Assembly: GCA_964385635.1 (NCBI GenBank)
Contig: CAYLPU010000028.1
Span: forward strand, 1-49,908
DNA from: CAYLPU01 sp964385635
GTDB lineage: Bacteria > Chloroflexota > Anaerolineae > B4-G1
Length of the DNA: 49,908 bases
Reading direction: 5' to 3'
Part shown: in pieces, positions 1 through 6,538 of the stretch
How positions within the stretch are numbered: the stretch's first letter is position 1
Layout: each line of letters begins with the position of its first letter
Notes under the pieces: model-generated
Seen by the model: the letters and a program-made list of their open reading frames with translations, nothing else
What the model was told of the DNA's origin: nothing
The model's database searches: none
Made by a program: the position numbers and the translations under genes

Positions 1-2
1 GG

Positions 3-485
3 TTTGAGATAGTACCCAGCTGCAAGCAGCACGAAGTCTATAACTGTGATGGAAGTTCGCTGGTAGACAAGGTGTGTTGCGATATATTGTACATAGATCC
101 TCCCTACAATCAGCGTCAGTATTGTACCAATTATCACGTTTTAGAGACTATTGCACGCTATGATAGCCCAGAACTCTATGGCGTGACTGGATTACGCGAG
201 TACGATGATCAAAAGTCAGATTTCTGTTACAAAGCAAAGGTGCTTGGTGCTTTTGAAGACTTGATACGGCGCACACAAGCACGTTACATCTTTTTGAGCT
301 ACAACAGCGAGGGGCTAATGCCCGAAGACAAAGTTGTCACTGCAATGCAGCGATATGGATTAGTTAAGGTAGAGAGACAAGAGTATCGCCGATTTCGTGC
401 AGACGTAGATAGAGAGAACCGCAAGTATAAGAGGGATGATGTTGTTGAGTATCTGTTTTGTCTTGAGAAGACACATCCTGGCTAA
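3..485 (+). CDS. D12-class N6-adenine DNA methyltransferase, 3' part (5' end outside window)
   Basis: The frame is open from the window edge to the TAA at 483-485, so the N-terminus lies upstream; a GTG at 72 is probably not the real start. The motif YIDPPYNQRQY is the DPPY catalytic motif IV of amino-methyltransferases, and it is followed by a C-terminal segment typical of the D12 family (NYHVLETIARYD, then IFLSYNSEG). The enzyme should transfer a methyl group from S-adenosylmethionine to adenine N6 at a specific site. The AdoMet-binding FxGxG motif would lie in the missing part. The stretch is visibly more AT-rich than the rest of the window and uses A/T-ending codons, which suggests an acquired restriction-modification or orphan methylase gene. 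Whether a nuclease partner exists cannot be seen. Confidence 0.8.
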   Translation, partial: FEIVPSCKQHEVYNCDGSSLVDKVCCDILYIDPPYNQRQYCTNYHVLETIARYDSPELYGVTGLREYDDQKSDFCYKAKVLGAFEDLIRRTQARYIFLSYNSEGLMPEDKVVTAMQRYGLVKVERQEYRRFRADVDRENRKYKRDDVVEYLFCLEKTHPG

Positions 486-534
486 TGGTGTGTGCGGTTA
501 GGGGATACATAGATGGAAGGGCGCACTAAGTTAT

Positions 535-565
535 GGTCGCTGGGACGGTCGCCCGTCCCAGCGCC
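535..565 (-). ncRNA. Group II intron domain VI with bulged branch-point A
   Basis: On the minus strand the arms CGCTGGGACGG and CCGTCCCAGCG pair perfectly around a GCGA loop. They are extended by GG/CC with one unpaired A (complement of T537) between the two helices. That is the expected place of the lariat branch-point adenosine, a few bases from the 3' splice site. Confidence 0.82.
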
Positions 566-571
566 ACTACC

Positions 572-604
572 AAACCGGACGTGAGACTTTCACCTCATCC
601 GGCT
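572..604 (-). ncRNA. Group II intron domain V
   Basis: The minus-strand RNA starts with the catalytic AGC triad. The lower stem pairs AGCCGGA with UCCGGUU, a two-base CG bulge follows on the 3' side, and the upper stem pairs UGAGGU with GUCUCA around a GAAA tetraloop. This is the canonical domain V fold with all catalytic positions present, even though the rest of the intron is degraded. Confidence 0.9.
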
Positions 605-714
605 TTTCAGCACGAGGGCCATTGTCATTGGCACTTTCTGCCGTGAATTTCGTCGTGGCAGTGTCCGTGGAGCAAGACCAGGTTGGCGTACCGATTGTTT
701 GACCGGTTGCCGTC

Positions 715-787
715 CCTTCGGCTACGCTCAGGGCAGGCTCCTTCGGCAGGCTCACCGCCACGAGTACTCGCGGTGGCAGGGCAGGCT
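715..787 (+). repeat. Short palindromic repeat cluster inside the intron HNH domain
   Basis: About 73 bp of units such as CTTCGGCAGGCTC and GGGCAGGCTC surround a near-palindrome (CACCGCCACGAGTACTCG). It splits the HNH codons for HHW and DGNRSNN. The same family appears at about 933-988 and, in-frame, at 5730-5753. Confidence 0.7.
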
Positions 788-932
788 CCAGTGGTGCATT
801 TCTATCACGTCTTCTGCCTTGAAGTACAGCCCACATAGCCCACAACGGCATTTCTGTCTTTTCAGCAGGTTGAGCCCCCGTGTCGGTTTCGTCGGGTCGC
901 GTCCTCGGCGCTGAATCCAGTACGGCCAGTCT

Positions 933-988
933 CCATCCCTTCGGCAAGTCCTTCGACAAGCTCAGGACAGGCTTCAGGGCAGGCTCCA
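933..988 (+). repeat. Short repeat cluster inside the intron maturase region
   Basis: The core on the minus strand is CCTGAGCTTGTCGAAGG, flanked by related CCTGAAGCC and CTTGCCGAAGG units. It separates the codons for GDKSP from DGDW, which are adjacent in intact intron proteins, and shifts the frame. Confidence 0.7.
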
Positions 989-1200
989 GGACTCTTGTCG
1001 CCCTTGACTTTGATGTGTCGCTCGATCGGCGTGTCGGCGTACTTGGCCAGCCACGCTGTCCCGTCACCAAAGTTCTTGCGATTGCCTCGTTGTTTCCAGT
1101 AGCGACTGACGCACCACCCACCTGTTTTGCGTGGGTGTCGAAACCGAGCCCACCGGTATAGCTCGTGAAAGAGCTGGGCGTCCATCCAGTCAAACGTTTT

Positions 1201-1284
1201 CTTGATGAACTTGATGAACTTGGAGAGGAAGGGGGTGAGCAAGAGGGGGCCCCTGGTGACGAGGGGCACCACCACGGGCACTGA
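1201..1284 (+). pseudogene. C-terminal remnant of an unidentified plus-strand gene with a His-rich tail
   Basis: From the end of the intron fragment a plus-strand frame reads an acidic tail (LDELDELGEEGG) that finishes in DEGHHHGH and a TGA at 1282-1284. A strong rho-independent terminator follows 24 bp later. This looks like the surviving 3' end of a gene whose body was lost when the intron fragment arrived or the region was deleted. The His-rich end could bind metal, in keeping with the next genes, but no family can be named. Confidence 0.35.
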
Positions 1285-1308
1285 GCAGCCTTCTCTTCTG
1301 CCAGGAAG

Positions 1309-1347
1309 GGCTCCCCGCCGGTCACTCGTCGGTGGGGAGCCTTTTTT
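1309..1347 (+). terminator. Rho-independent terminator
   Basis: Arms GGCTCCCC (1309-1316) and GGGGAGCC (1334-1341), with further CCG/CGG pairing inside, are followed at once by six T (1342-1347). It ends transcription of the truncated plus-strand gene and insulates the SHOCT genes. Confidence 0.85.
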
Positions 1348-1452
1348 CCATACCCGCCAAACGGCGGGGCCAGAAACAGGCCAAATCTCTCTGGTCGCCG
1401 GGCGATTGCTGCTGTACAATGGAAGCACGATAAACGAGACAGGAGGTGAAAG

Positions 1453-1665
1453 ATGATGATGGGATTCAGTCTCATATTGCTGTTGCTGGTAGGCGGACTG
1501 GCCGCCGCAACGATTGGCGGCCTGTTGTTTGCGTCGCAGCGCAATAGTGATGCGGAGCGCCATGGAGCGCGATCCACCGCACACCAGGTGCTGGACGAGC
1601 GGTTCGCCCGGGGTGAGATCGACCGGGAGGAGTACGACACGATTCGCGCACAGATTGAACGATAG
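1453..1665 (+). CDS. Small membrane protein with SHOCT domain
   Basis: Seventy residues: one membrane segment at about 5-27 (FSLILLLLVGGLAAATIGG) and a C-terminal SHOCT motif (LDERFARGEIDREEYDTIRAQI, about 47-68). SHOCT segments are short oligomerisation modules at the ends of membrane proteins, and no enzymatic role is known. The start is supported by a strong AGGAGGTG site eight bases upstream; an ATG follows directly, so the first residue may be the second Met. A weak TACAAT -10 element lies near 1415. It sits 11 bp before a second SHOCT protein and probably shares its transcript. Such pairs are frequent beside copper and other metal-resistance genes, which fits the CopB remnant downstream. 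Confidence 0.78.
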   Translation: MMMGFSLILLLLVGGLAAATIGGLLFASQRNSDAERHGARSTAHQVLDERFARGEIDREEYDTIRAQIER

Positions 1666-1676
1666 GAGAAAGCGAG

Positions 1677-1943
1677 ATGGGATTCTGTTACAACGGTTTT
1701 GGCTGGGGAGGCCTGATGCCCTGGGGAGGGACCTGGGGCGGTCTGATCCTGAACCTGGTGTTTTTCGTGGGTGTGCTGGCTGTGCTGGGGGTAGGGACCA
1801 TCTGGCTGGTCCGGCGACTCGGTCGCCGGCCACTGGATCCGGCGGCGGGTGTAGATCCCCTGGGGATCACCCGGAGGCGGCTGGCGGCAGGGGAGATCAC
1901 CGTCGCCGAGTTCGAGGATATGCGCGACCGGCTTCAACGCTGA
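1677..1943 (+). CDS. Membrane protein with C-terminal SHOCT-like domain
   Basis: Eighty-eight residues. A Gly/Trp-rich N-terminus (FGWGGLMPWGGTWGG) leads into one membrane helix at about 22-45 (LILNLVFFVGVLAVLGVGTI). The tail RRRLAAGEITVAEFEDMRDRL is a SHOCT motif. The ribosome site is AGGAGAAAGCG. It is the second gene of a two-gene unit with the preceding SHOCT protein, and its stop codon lies inside the right arm of an intrinsic terminator. The function is unknown; a structural or oligomerising role at the membrane is an inference. Confidence 0.75.
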   Translation: MGFCYNGFGWGGLMPWGGTWGGLILNLVFFVGVLAVLGVGTIWLVRRLGRRPLDPAAGVDPLGITRRRLAAGEITVAEFEDMRDRLQR

Positions 1944-1961
1944 AGCCGGTCGCCAGTTTTT
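1925..1961 (+). terminator. Rho-independent terminator overlapping the SHOCT stop codon
   Basis: A perfect 12-bp stem CGACCGGCTTCA / TGAAGCCGGTCG with loop ACGC, then CCAG and a T-run at 1957-1961. The TGA stop of the SHOCT gene is the first codon of the right arm. Confidence 0.85.
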
Positions 1962-2057
1962 CTTTACGCAGATACCTTTCCTGGCATGAGGGCAGTTTCT
2001 GAGAAGCGGCACTGGTGTTCTGGGTGGAGATATGGTACACTCATATAGCACAAGTGG

Positions 2058-2424
2058 GTGAACGAATGGACGAGCGAAGCGGTTTACGATGCCGACGAGG
2101 CGAGCCTGGAGCACCTGAAACATATGCTGGCTCAACTGGGCTGCCGCCGCGAGGGAGAGCCGGAACATCCGGCCCACGCACATGTGCAGCACGAGCACCA
2201 GAAGGCGGAGGGCCACGACCACCACGCCATGATGGAGACGGACTTCCACCGCCGCTTCTGGGTCGTCCTGGCCCTGACGCTGCCGGTGCTGCTGCTCTCG
2301 CCGACCATCCAGGAGTGGGATGAGGCTGGCCGTGGGCAGCCGGGCGCTGATCATGTCCGCCAGCACCGTCATCGTCGCCTTCAACGCGCTGCTGCTGCTG
2401 CGGCGGGTGGACCTGGGTGGGTAG
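2058..2424 (+). pseudogene. CopB-type copper/heavy-metal P-type ATPase, internally deleted
   Basis: The N-terminal part from a GTG at 2058 has an acidic region, a His-rich metal-binding tail (HPAHAHVQHEHQKAEGHDHH) and the first membrane helix with RRFWVVLALTLPVLLLSP, as in CopB/CadA ATPases. At about 2320 the frame jumps. From there a second frame reads SRALIMSASTVIVAFNALLL and ends at TAG 2422-2424; this is the last membrane helix of the same family. All soluble domains between them are gone: the actuator, the DKTGT phosphorylation site and the ATP-binding domain. A single deletion of roughly 1.6-1.8 kb with a frameshift explains this. A TGGTACACT extended -10 element remains just upstream, near 2032. 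Confidence 0.8.
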
Positions 2425-2458
2425 GGAGAATTCCGTGTCCTGAACAGGAGCAATCATA

Positions 2459-2980
2459 ATGAAGCCCAAGCGCGAAGGGAGCAAGTCGATGGATACCACG
2501 ACCCTGATTCTGGCCGCTGTTGCGGCCATACTGCTGGCTATCGCCTTCTGGCGAGGACGAGACCTGCCACTGGCCGGGTTGCTGGCCGCTGGGCGCACGC
2601 TGTGGCGCAACCTGCCCTTGCTGTTGCTGGGCTTTGTCGTGGCTGGGCTGGCACAGGTGCTCATCCCCAGGGACCTGATCACCCGCTGGATGGGCGCCGA
2701 AGCTGGGGTCAAGGGCGTCCTCGCCGGTTGCGTGGTCGGTGGGCTGGTGCCCGGTGCGCCGTACGCCACTTTTCCCCTAGTGGCCGCGCTCTACCGGGGC
2801 GGGGCCAGCCTGGGCGCAGTGGTAGGCTTTGTCTCCGCCTGGGCGCTGTGGTCGGTTTCGCGCCTGCCCGTGGAAATGGCCCTGATTGACCCCAAGCCAG
2901 CCCTCGTCCGTTACGCCATCACCTTCGTGGTGCCGCCCATCGCTGGGCTGTTGGCCGAAGCCATCGCCCGGCTGGTGTGA
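2459..2980 (+). CDS. ArsP/YraQ-family permease (short form)
   Basis: About 173 residues with four or five hydrophobic helices. It matches the predicted-permease family (UPF0718, YraQ/ArsP), whose members export organoarsenicals or other small toxic solutes. This copy is about half the usual 300-350 residues and lacks the second half-repeat, so it may act as a dimer or be a specialised short form. Motifs GVLAGCVVGGLVPGAPYATFP and the following ALYRGGASLGAVVGF are the conserved core. Two starts are possible, ATG 2459 (AGGAG upstream) and ATG 2489 (GGGAG upstream). It lies between the broken metal ATPase and a two-component system, 25 bp ahead of the regulator gene and probably co-transcribed. 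Confidence 0.72.
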   Translation: MKPKREGSKSMDTTTLILAAVAAILLAIAFWRGRDLPLAGLLAAGRTLWRNLPLLLLGFVVAGLAQVLIPRDLITRWMGAEAGVKGVLAGCVVGGLVPGAPYATFPLVAALYRGGASLGAVVGFVSAWALWSVSRLPVEMALIDPKPALVRYAITFVVPPIAGLLAEAIARLV

Positions 2981-3005
2981 GGCACACCCGATCGGAGGCA
3001 ATGCT

Positions 3006-3662
3006 ATGACCCGACAGATTCGTGTCGTCTTGGCCGACGACCACGCCGTCGTCCGCCAGGGCATCCGCCAGTTCATGGAAGAGGCCGGTGACATTGAGGT
3101 AATCGCCGAGGCGGAGGACGGCGCCGAGGCGGTGCGCCTGGTCGAGGCCCATCAACCCGACGTGGCGGTGCTGGACATCCGTATGCCGGAGGTGACCGGG
3201 GTGGAGGCGACGCGGCGGATCAAGGAACGCTTTCCCCAGGTACGGGTGCTCGTTCTCACCGCCTACGATGATGACCCCTATGTCTTTGCCCTGCTCCAGG
3301 CCGGAGCCGACGGTTACGTGCTCAAGACCGCCAGCGGCGACGAACTGGTGCGCGCCGTGCGCACCGTCCACCAGGGAGGTACTGCTCTCAGCCCGGAAAT
3401 TGCTGCCAAGGTGGTACGACAGGCAGTGAGTGGTCGTCCAGAGGGGGCAGCCGATCAGGTGGAGTCCCTCACCGATAGGGAGCTGGATGTCTTGCGCCTG
3501 GCCGCGCAGGGGTTAACCAACCGGGCTATCGGGCACGAGTTGGGGATCAGTCACCGTACCGTCCAGGGACACATGGCGAATATCTACGGCAAACTGGGGG
3601 CGAACAGCCGCACCGAGGCGGTCACCGAGGCGTTGCGGCGCGGCTGGATCGTCATTGAGTAG
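3006..3662 (+). CDS. NarL/FixJ-family response regulator
   Basis: 218 residues. The receiver domain (about 1-120) has the acidic pair DDH near residue 11, the phospho-acceptor Asp57 in VLDIRMP, the Thr of LTAYDDD and the Lys of VLKTASG. The C-terminal LuxR-type helix-turn-helix (about 150-215) contains LTDRELDVLRLAAQGLTNRA and ISHRTVQGHMANIYGKL. The ATG at 3006 has a GGAGG site ten bases upstream. It is followed by a histidine kinase of the matching HisKA_3 type, so the two form a cognate pair. The likely targets are the neighbouring metal-related genes. Confidence 0.92.
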   Translation: MTRQIRVVLADDHAVVRQGIRQFMEEAGDIEVIAEAEDGAEAVRLVEAHQPDVAVLDIRMPEVTGVEATRRIKERFPQVRVLVLTAYDDDPYVFALLQAGADGYVLKTASGDELVRAVRTVHQGGTALSPEIAAKVVRQAVSGRPEGAADQVESLTDRELDVLRLAAQGLTNRAIGHELGISHRTVQGHMANIYGKLGANSRTEAVTEALRRGWIVIE

Positions 3663-3702
3663 GAAGTGGGGAGTAGGAAGTAAGGAGTAGGGAGTAATAA
3701 GG
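3661..3702 (+). repeat. Degenerate GGAGTAGGAAGT-type short tandem repeat
   Basis: Variants of a 7-8-bp unit (GGAAGTGG, GGAGTAGGAAGT, AAGGAGTAGGGAGTAA) fill the gap between the regulator stop and the kinase ribosome-binding site. The type resembles the short tandemly repeated sequences of cyanobacterial genomes. Confidence 0.7.
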
Positions 3703-3711
3703 AGGCTGACT

Positions 3712-5118
3712 GTGCGCCGCTGGCTCCGTAGCCTGCATACCCAACTCTTTCTGTGGGCGGTACTGCCGGTCACGTTCGTCATCATCGGCCTGGCCTTTAC
3801 GGGAGTCTACGCCCACCAGCGAGAGATGCGGGACTTTGTGGCCGAGCGGGACCTGGCCCTGGCTCGCCTCGCTGCCTGGGTCGTGGAGGATGGGCTGGCC
3901 CACGGGACGGTCGGCGCCGACGGGAGTGGCCTGGCGACGTGGATGTCGCCCGTCGTCGGCAGCCAGCCGGGAGCGGTCATCGTGGTGGATGGGGATGGGT
4001 GGGCGTTAGCTCACCCCGACTCCCGGCAAGTCGGCGTCAACCTGGGAACCGCTCCCGGTGTCGTAGCGGCACTGGAACGGCGTGAAGGGGCCATGATTGT
4101 GACCGGCCAGGACGATGAACCAGTGCTGGTCGCTTTTGCACCTGTCGGCGGGACCGACTGGGTGATACTGGTACAGGAATCTGTCGCAGGACTCATCGGT
4201 CCCATCTTGCGTCTCTCCAGCCTGGCGCCTATCGTCGCCGTTGGCGCGGGCATTCTCTCCTTGTTGATCCTCACCTTCGGCTGGCGCACTATCGTTCGTC
4301 CCCTGCAACGATTGAGTCAGGCCACGGAACAGGTTTCCTGGGGGGACTACTCCGCCATCTTCGAGCCTGTCGGTGGGGTGCAGGAGGTGCGCGACCTGCA
4401 CCGGGCACTGGCGGAGATGGTGGAGCGTATCCGGGGCTACCAGGCCGGGATGCGAGACTACCTGGGTGCGGTGACGCGGGGGCAGGAGGCGGAGCGGGCC
4501 AGGCTGGCGCGGGAACTGCACGACGGCCCGGTGCAGGAACTGATCGCCCTGGGGCAACGGGCGGAGATGGCCCAGCGGCTGGTGGAGCGCGGCGAGACGG
4601 AGCGGACACAGACGCTACTGGAGGAATTGCGCAGTGCTGAATTGGAGACCGTGGCTGAACTCCGCCGCCTCATCGGTGCGCTGCGGCCCATTTATCTGGA
4701 GGACCTGGGCTTCCTCCCCGCGCTGGAGATGCTGGTGCAGCAGACGGCCGGCCGGGCTCCCGCCCGCGTCCGATTGGAAAGGGAGGACACGGCGCACCGG
4801 TGCACCCCTGAGGTGGAACTGGCCGCCTACCGCATCGCCCAGGAGGCGCTGAACAACGCTCTGCAGCATGCCCAGGCGCAGAACATCGTTGTCCGCGTCC
4901 GCTGTGACCGGGAGGGACTGGTCCTCTCCATCACCGACGACGGCGTGGGCTTCACTCTCCCTCCAAGGCCAGACATTTTGACCCAGGCGGACCACTTTGG
5001 GCTGGTGGGGATGCAGGAGCGGGCCACCCGGTTGGGCGGCACTTTCCACGTTCGCACCGCTCCAGGAGAGGGCACCCAGGTAACCGTCCGCCTGCCCGGC
5101 CGGCCCCTTAGCGCATAG
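3712..5118 (+). CDS. Sensor histidine kinase, NarX/DesK-like (HisKA_3)
   Basis: 468 residues from a GTG at 3712 preceded by AAGGAGG. There is a membrane helix at about 12-32 and another at about 165-190. Between them is an extracytoplasmic sensor domain with a Cache-like pattern (VDGDGWALAHPDSRQVGVNLG). A HAMP linker follows (RPLQRLSQATEQVSWGDYS), then the HisKA_3 dimerisation domain with phospho-acceptor His270 in ARELHDGPVQEL. The ATPase domain has an N-box (AYRIAQEALNNALQHA) and G-boxes (ITDDGVGF; GLVGMQERATRLGG). It should autophosphorylate and pass phosphate to the NarL-type regulator just upstream. The signal is unknown; the metal-related neighbours suggest envelope or metal stress. Confidence 0.92.
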   Translation: MRRWLRSLHTQLFLWAVLPVTFVIIGLAFTGVYAHQREMRDFVAERDLALARLAAWVVEDGLAHGTVGADGSGLATWMSPVVGSQPGAVIVVDGDGWALAHPDSRQVGVNLGTAPGVVAALERREGAMIVTGQDDEPVLVAFAPVGGTDWVILVQESVAGLIGPILRLSSLAPIVAVGAGILSLLILTFGWRTIVRPLQRLSQATEQVSWGDYSAIFEPVGGVQEVRDLHRALAEMVERIRGYQAGMRDYLGAVTRGQEAERARLARELHDGPVQELIALGQRAEMAQRLVERGETERTQTLLEELRSAELETVAELRRLIGALRPIYLEDLGFLPALEMLVQQTAGRAPARVRLEREDTAHRCTPEVELAAYRIAQEALNNALQHAQAQNIVVRVRCDREGLVLSITDDGVGFTLPPRPDILTQADHFGLVGMQERATRLGGTFHVRTAPGEGTQVTVRLPGRPLSA

Positions 5119-5216
5119 GCCGTTTTCCCCTCGTCTTCCCCCGCCAAATGGCTCTACCTGCCGCGTCCCACCCGTGGTACACTGTCTGTATCTTACGGAA
5201 CTTTGGGAGGTGGCAA

Positions 5217-6041
5217 ATGAAAACGATACTATGGATCAGTTTAGGCATTGTGATAGCCGTTGCGCTGGTGGTCGCTGGCCTGGGGGTTGGATGGAGCCTG
5301 TGGGGCCGCTCACTGTGGGCCGCCGGCCCGTTCGCTGTGCCCAGGGTGGCTACTGGGACTGGGGTACTGGAAGATTGCAGTGGGTGGGGAGGTGGTATGG
5401 GCCCCGGGATGATGGGCGGAGGGGCCGCATCGGCGGCGCCGTGCGCGGGCCGGGGCTACGGGACTGGACCCTCCGACGCGTTGACTATTGAGGAGGCCCA
5501 CGAGGCCGTGGAGCGATACATTGCCGCTCTGGGATATTCCAACAGTTCGGCTGAGCGCTCACGGCGAAGCCTGGAAGTGGCCGAGGTGATGGAGTTCGAG
5601 CGCAACTTCTACGCCATCGTGCGAGAGTCCGACACCGGCATCGGGGCCATGGAACTCTTGGTGGACAAGTGGACCGGCGCCGTCGGCCCGGAGATGGGGC
5701 CGAACATGATGTGGAACGGTCGTTATGGGCCTGCCCTGAGCCTGCCGAACGGGATGCATGGGCGCAGCGGGCGGATGATGGGCGGGACCAGCGAGAGCAA
5801 CACGATCACCCCGGAGCAGGCGTTGGATATCGCCCAACGCTGGCTGGACGTCTACCGGCCTGGCGTCGCCGTGGAGGAGCACGCCGACCCCTTCTACGGC
5901 TACTACACCATCCACACGCTGAAGGACGAGGACGGCCAGATCGAGGGGATGCTCAGCGTACACGGCACCACCGGGCAGGTCTGGTACCACACCTGGCACG
6001 GGGAGTTCATTCAGATGCTCAAGCACGACGCAGATCACTAA
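5217..6041 (+). CDS. Membrane-anchored PepSY-like protein with Met/Gly-rich segment
   Basis: 274 residues from the ATG at 5217 (GGGAGG site). It has one N-terminal membrane helix (WISLGIVIAVALVVAGLGVG), a Met/Gly-rich stretch (GGGMGPGMMGGG) and two copies of a PepSY-like fold. The copies begin at LTIEEAHEAVERYIAALG and ITPEQALDIAQRWLD. Methionine-rich extracytoplasmic segments are common in proteins that meet copper, in line with the CopB remnant and permease upstream; this is an inference. The stretch PALSLPNG is coded by a short repeat (5730-5753) of the family that broke the intron ORF, but here it keeps the frame. A TGGTACACT extended -10 element near 5174 suggests its own promoter. Confidence 0.65.
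   Translation: MKTILWISLGIVIAVALVVAGLGVGWSLWGRSLWAAGPFAVPRVATGTGVLEDCSGWGGGMGPGMMGGGAASAAPCAGRGYGTGPSDALTIEEAHEAVERYIAALGYSNSSAERSRRSLEVAEVMEFERNFYAIVRESDTGIGAMELLVDKWTGAVGPEMGPNMMWNGRYGPALSLPNGMHGRSGRMMGGTSESNTITPEQALDIAQRWLDVYRPGVAVEEHADPFYGYYTIHTLKDEDGQIEGMLSVHGTTGQVWYHTWHGEFIQMLKHDADH
5730..5753 (+). repeat. In-frame short repeat of the CCTGAGC...CGAAGG family
   Basis: CCTGCCCTGAGCCTGCCGAA reads as PALSLPN within the PepSY-like protein. The unit matches the repeat clusters in the intron remnant. Confidence 0.5.
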
Positions 6042-6056
6042 CCATCAGAAGAAGAT

Positions 6057-6476
6057 ATGTCAATTTGGGCAAGTCACTCCACTGAACGTTTTCCTCATAT
6101 GTTGGAGATGCTCTACAACGACTATCCCCCCCCAGCCCCCCCCGGCAGCCGGGAGGGGAGAGGGAGGGGATGGATGCTGGTTTGCGGTTCCGGCTTCGAG
6201 GAAGATGACCTGGACGAACTGCCGGGCGACATCCTGATCGTGGTGCCGTGCGCGTGCGAGGAGGTGGGGAACCTGCTAGCGCAGCGCTACCCCGACCGGC
6301 GCATCTACAGAGTGGAGGCGCACAACGACCTGATGACGAACACCCGCTACCAGGCCCGTCTGATGGGCGTGACACCAGTGATGATGGTGCCGCTCAACCC
6401 GCTCGTCTCCGCCTTCACGCTGCTCCAGGCTAAGTTGCGCGGGCTGACGGCGCGAGTGCCGCCGCTGTTGGGTTGA
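6057..6476 (+). CDS. Hypothetical protein
   Basis: 139 residues, family not recognised. A proline/arginine-rich insert (PPPAPPGSREGRGRG, about 24-38) is coded by a C-run/G-run repeat at 6125-6170. The conserved-looking part begins at MLVCGSGFEEDDLDELPGD, about residue 40, and includes ILIVVPCACEEVGNLL, YRVEAHNDLMTN, ARLMGVTPVMMVPLNP and a C-terminal helix. The alternating hydrophobic strands and small-residue loops suggest an alpha/beta fold, with a possible Cys-x-Cys site at VPCACEE. It starts 15 bp after the PepSY-like gene with a weak ribosome site, so the true start may be the ATG near 6172 and the first 39 codons may be repeat-derived. Confidence 0.5.
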   Translation: MSIWASHSTERFPHMLEMLYNDYPPPAPPGSREGRGRGWMLVCGSGFEEDDLDELPGDILIVVPCACEEVGNLLAQRYPDRRIYRVEAHNDLMTNTRYQARLMGVTPVMMVPLNPLVSAFTLLQAKLRGLTARVPPLLG

Positions 6477-6501
6477 CCAGGAAGCCGGATTCGGGTACAA
6501 T
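6473..6501 (+). promoter_or_regulatory. Sigma-70-like promoter for the TumE pair
   Basis: TTGACC (6473-6478), 17 bp, TACAAT (6496-6501). The -35 box overlaps the TGA stop of the preceding gene. Confidence 0.65.
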
Positions 6502-6538
6502 GGTGCTCAGAGCAGAGAGCAGATAAGGAGATGGCGCA

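Larger units (their letters stand above)
531..1200 (-). mobile_element. Group II intron, 3' fragment (5' half lost)
   Basis: Read on the minus strand this carries the last part of an intron-encoded protein, then domain V, domain VI and the 3' end. Domains I-III and the reverse-transcriptase core are absent: recognisable intron protein starts near 1200 and beyond it lie unrelated sequences. The maturase and HNH stretches match bacterial group II intron proteins. The fragment cannot splice or move by itself. The 3' boundary, about 531-534, is placed by distance from the branch-point A. Confidence 0.85.
625..1200 (-). pseudogene. Group II intron-encoded protein (maturase and HNH part), broken
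   Basis: Three collinear pieces can be read on the minus strand in different frames. About 1200-990 gives a maturase (X) segment with LYRWARFRHPRK and YADTPIERHIKVKGDKSP. About 940-788 gives DGDWPYWIQRRGRDPTKPTR, then CRCGLCGLYFKAEDVIEMHHW with the first Cys pair and His of an HNH domain. About 714-625 gives DGNRSNNRYANLVLLHGHCH and ends in a stop at 625-627. Each junction is an inserted GC-rich repeat (about 933-988 and 715-787) that shifts the frame. Removing the repeats restores the usual HHxDGNRSNNRYANL order of the HNH domain, so the insertions came after the intron was functional. Confidence 0.82.

Noticed and set aside
567..2453. Long minus-strand open frame of 628 codons across the intron fragment and SHOCT genes
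   Set aside because: It runs antisense to well-supported SHOCT genes and a terminator and has low-complexity Ser/Pro/Arg composition. Only the intron-protein pieces within it are real, and they change frame.
3661..3702. CRISPR-like array
   Set aside because: The units are 7-8 bp, degenerate and without spacers; none of the other tracts has constant repeats of 23-40 bp with unique spacers.
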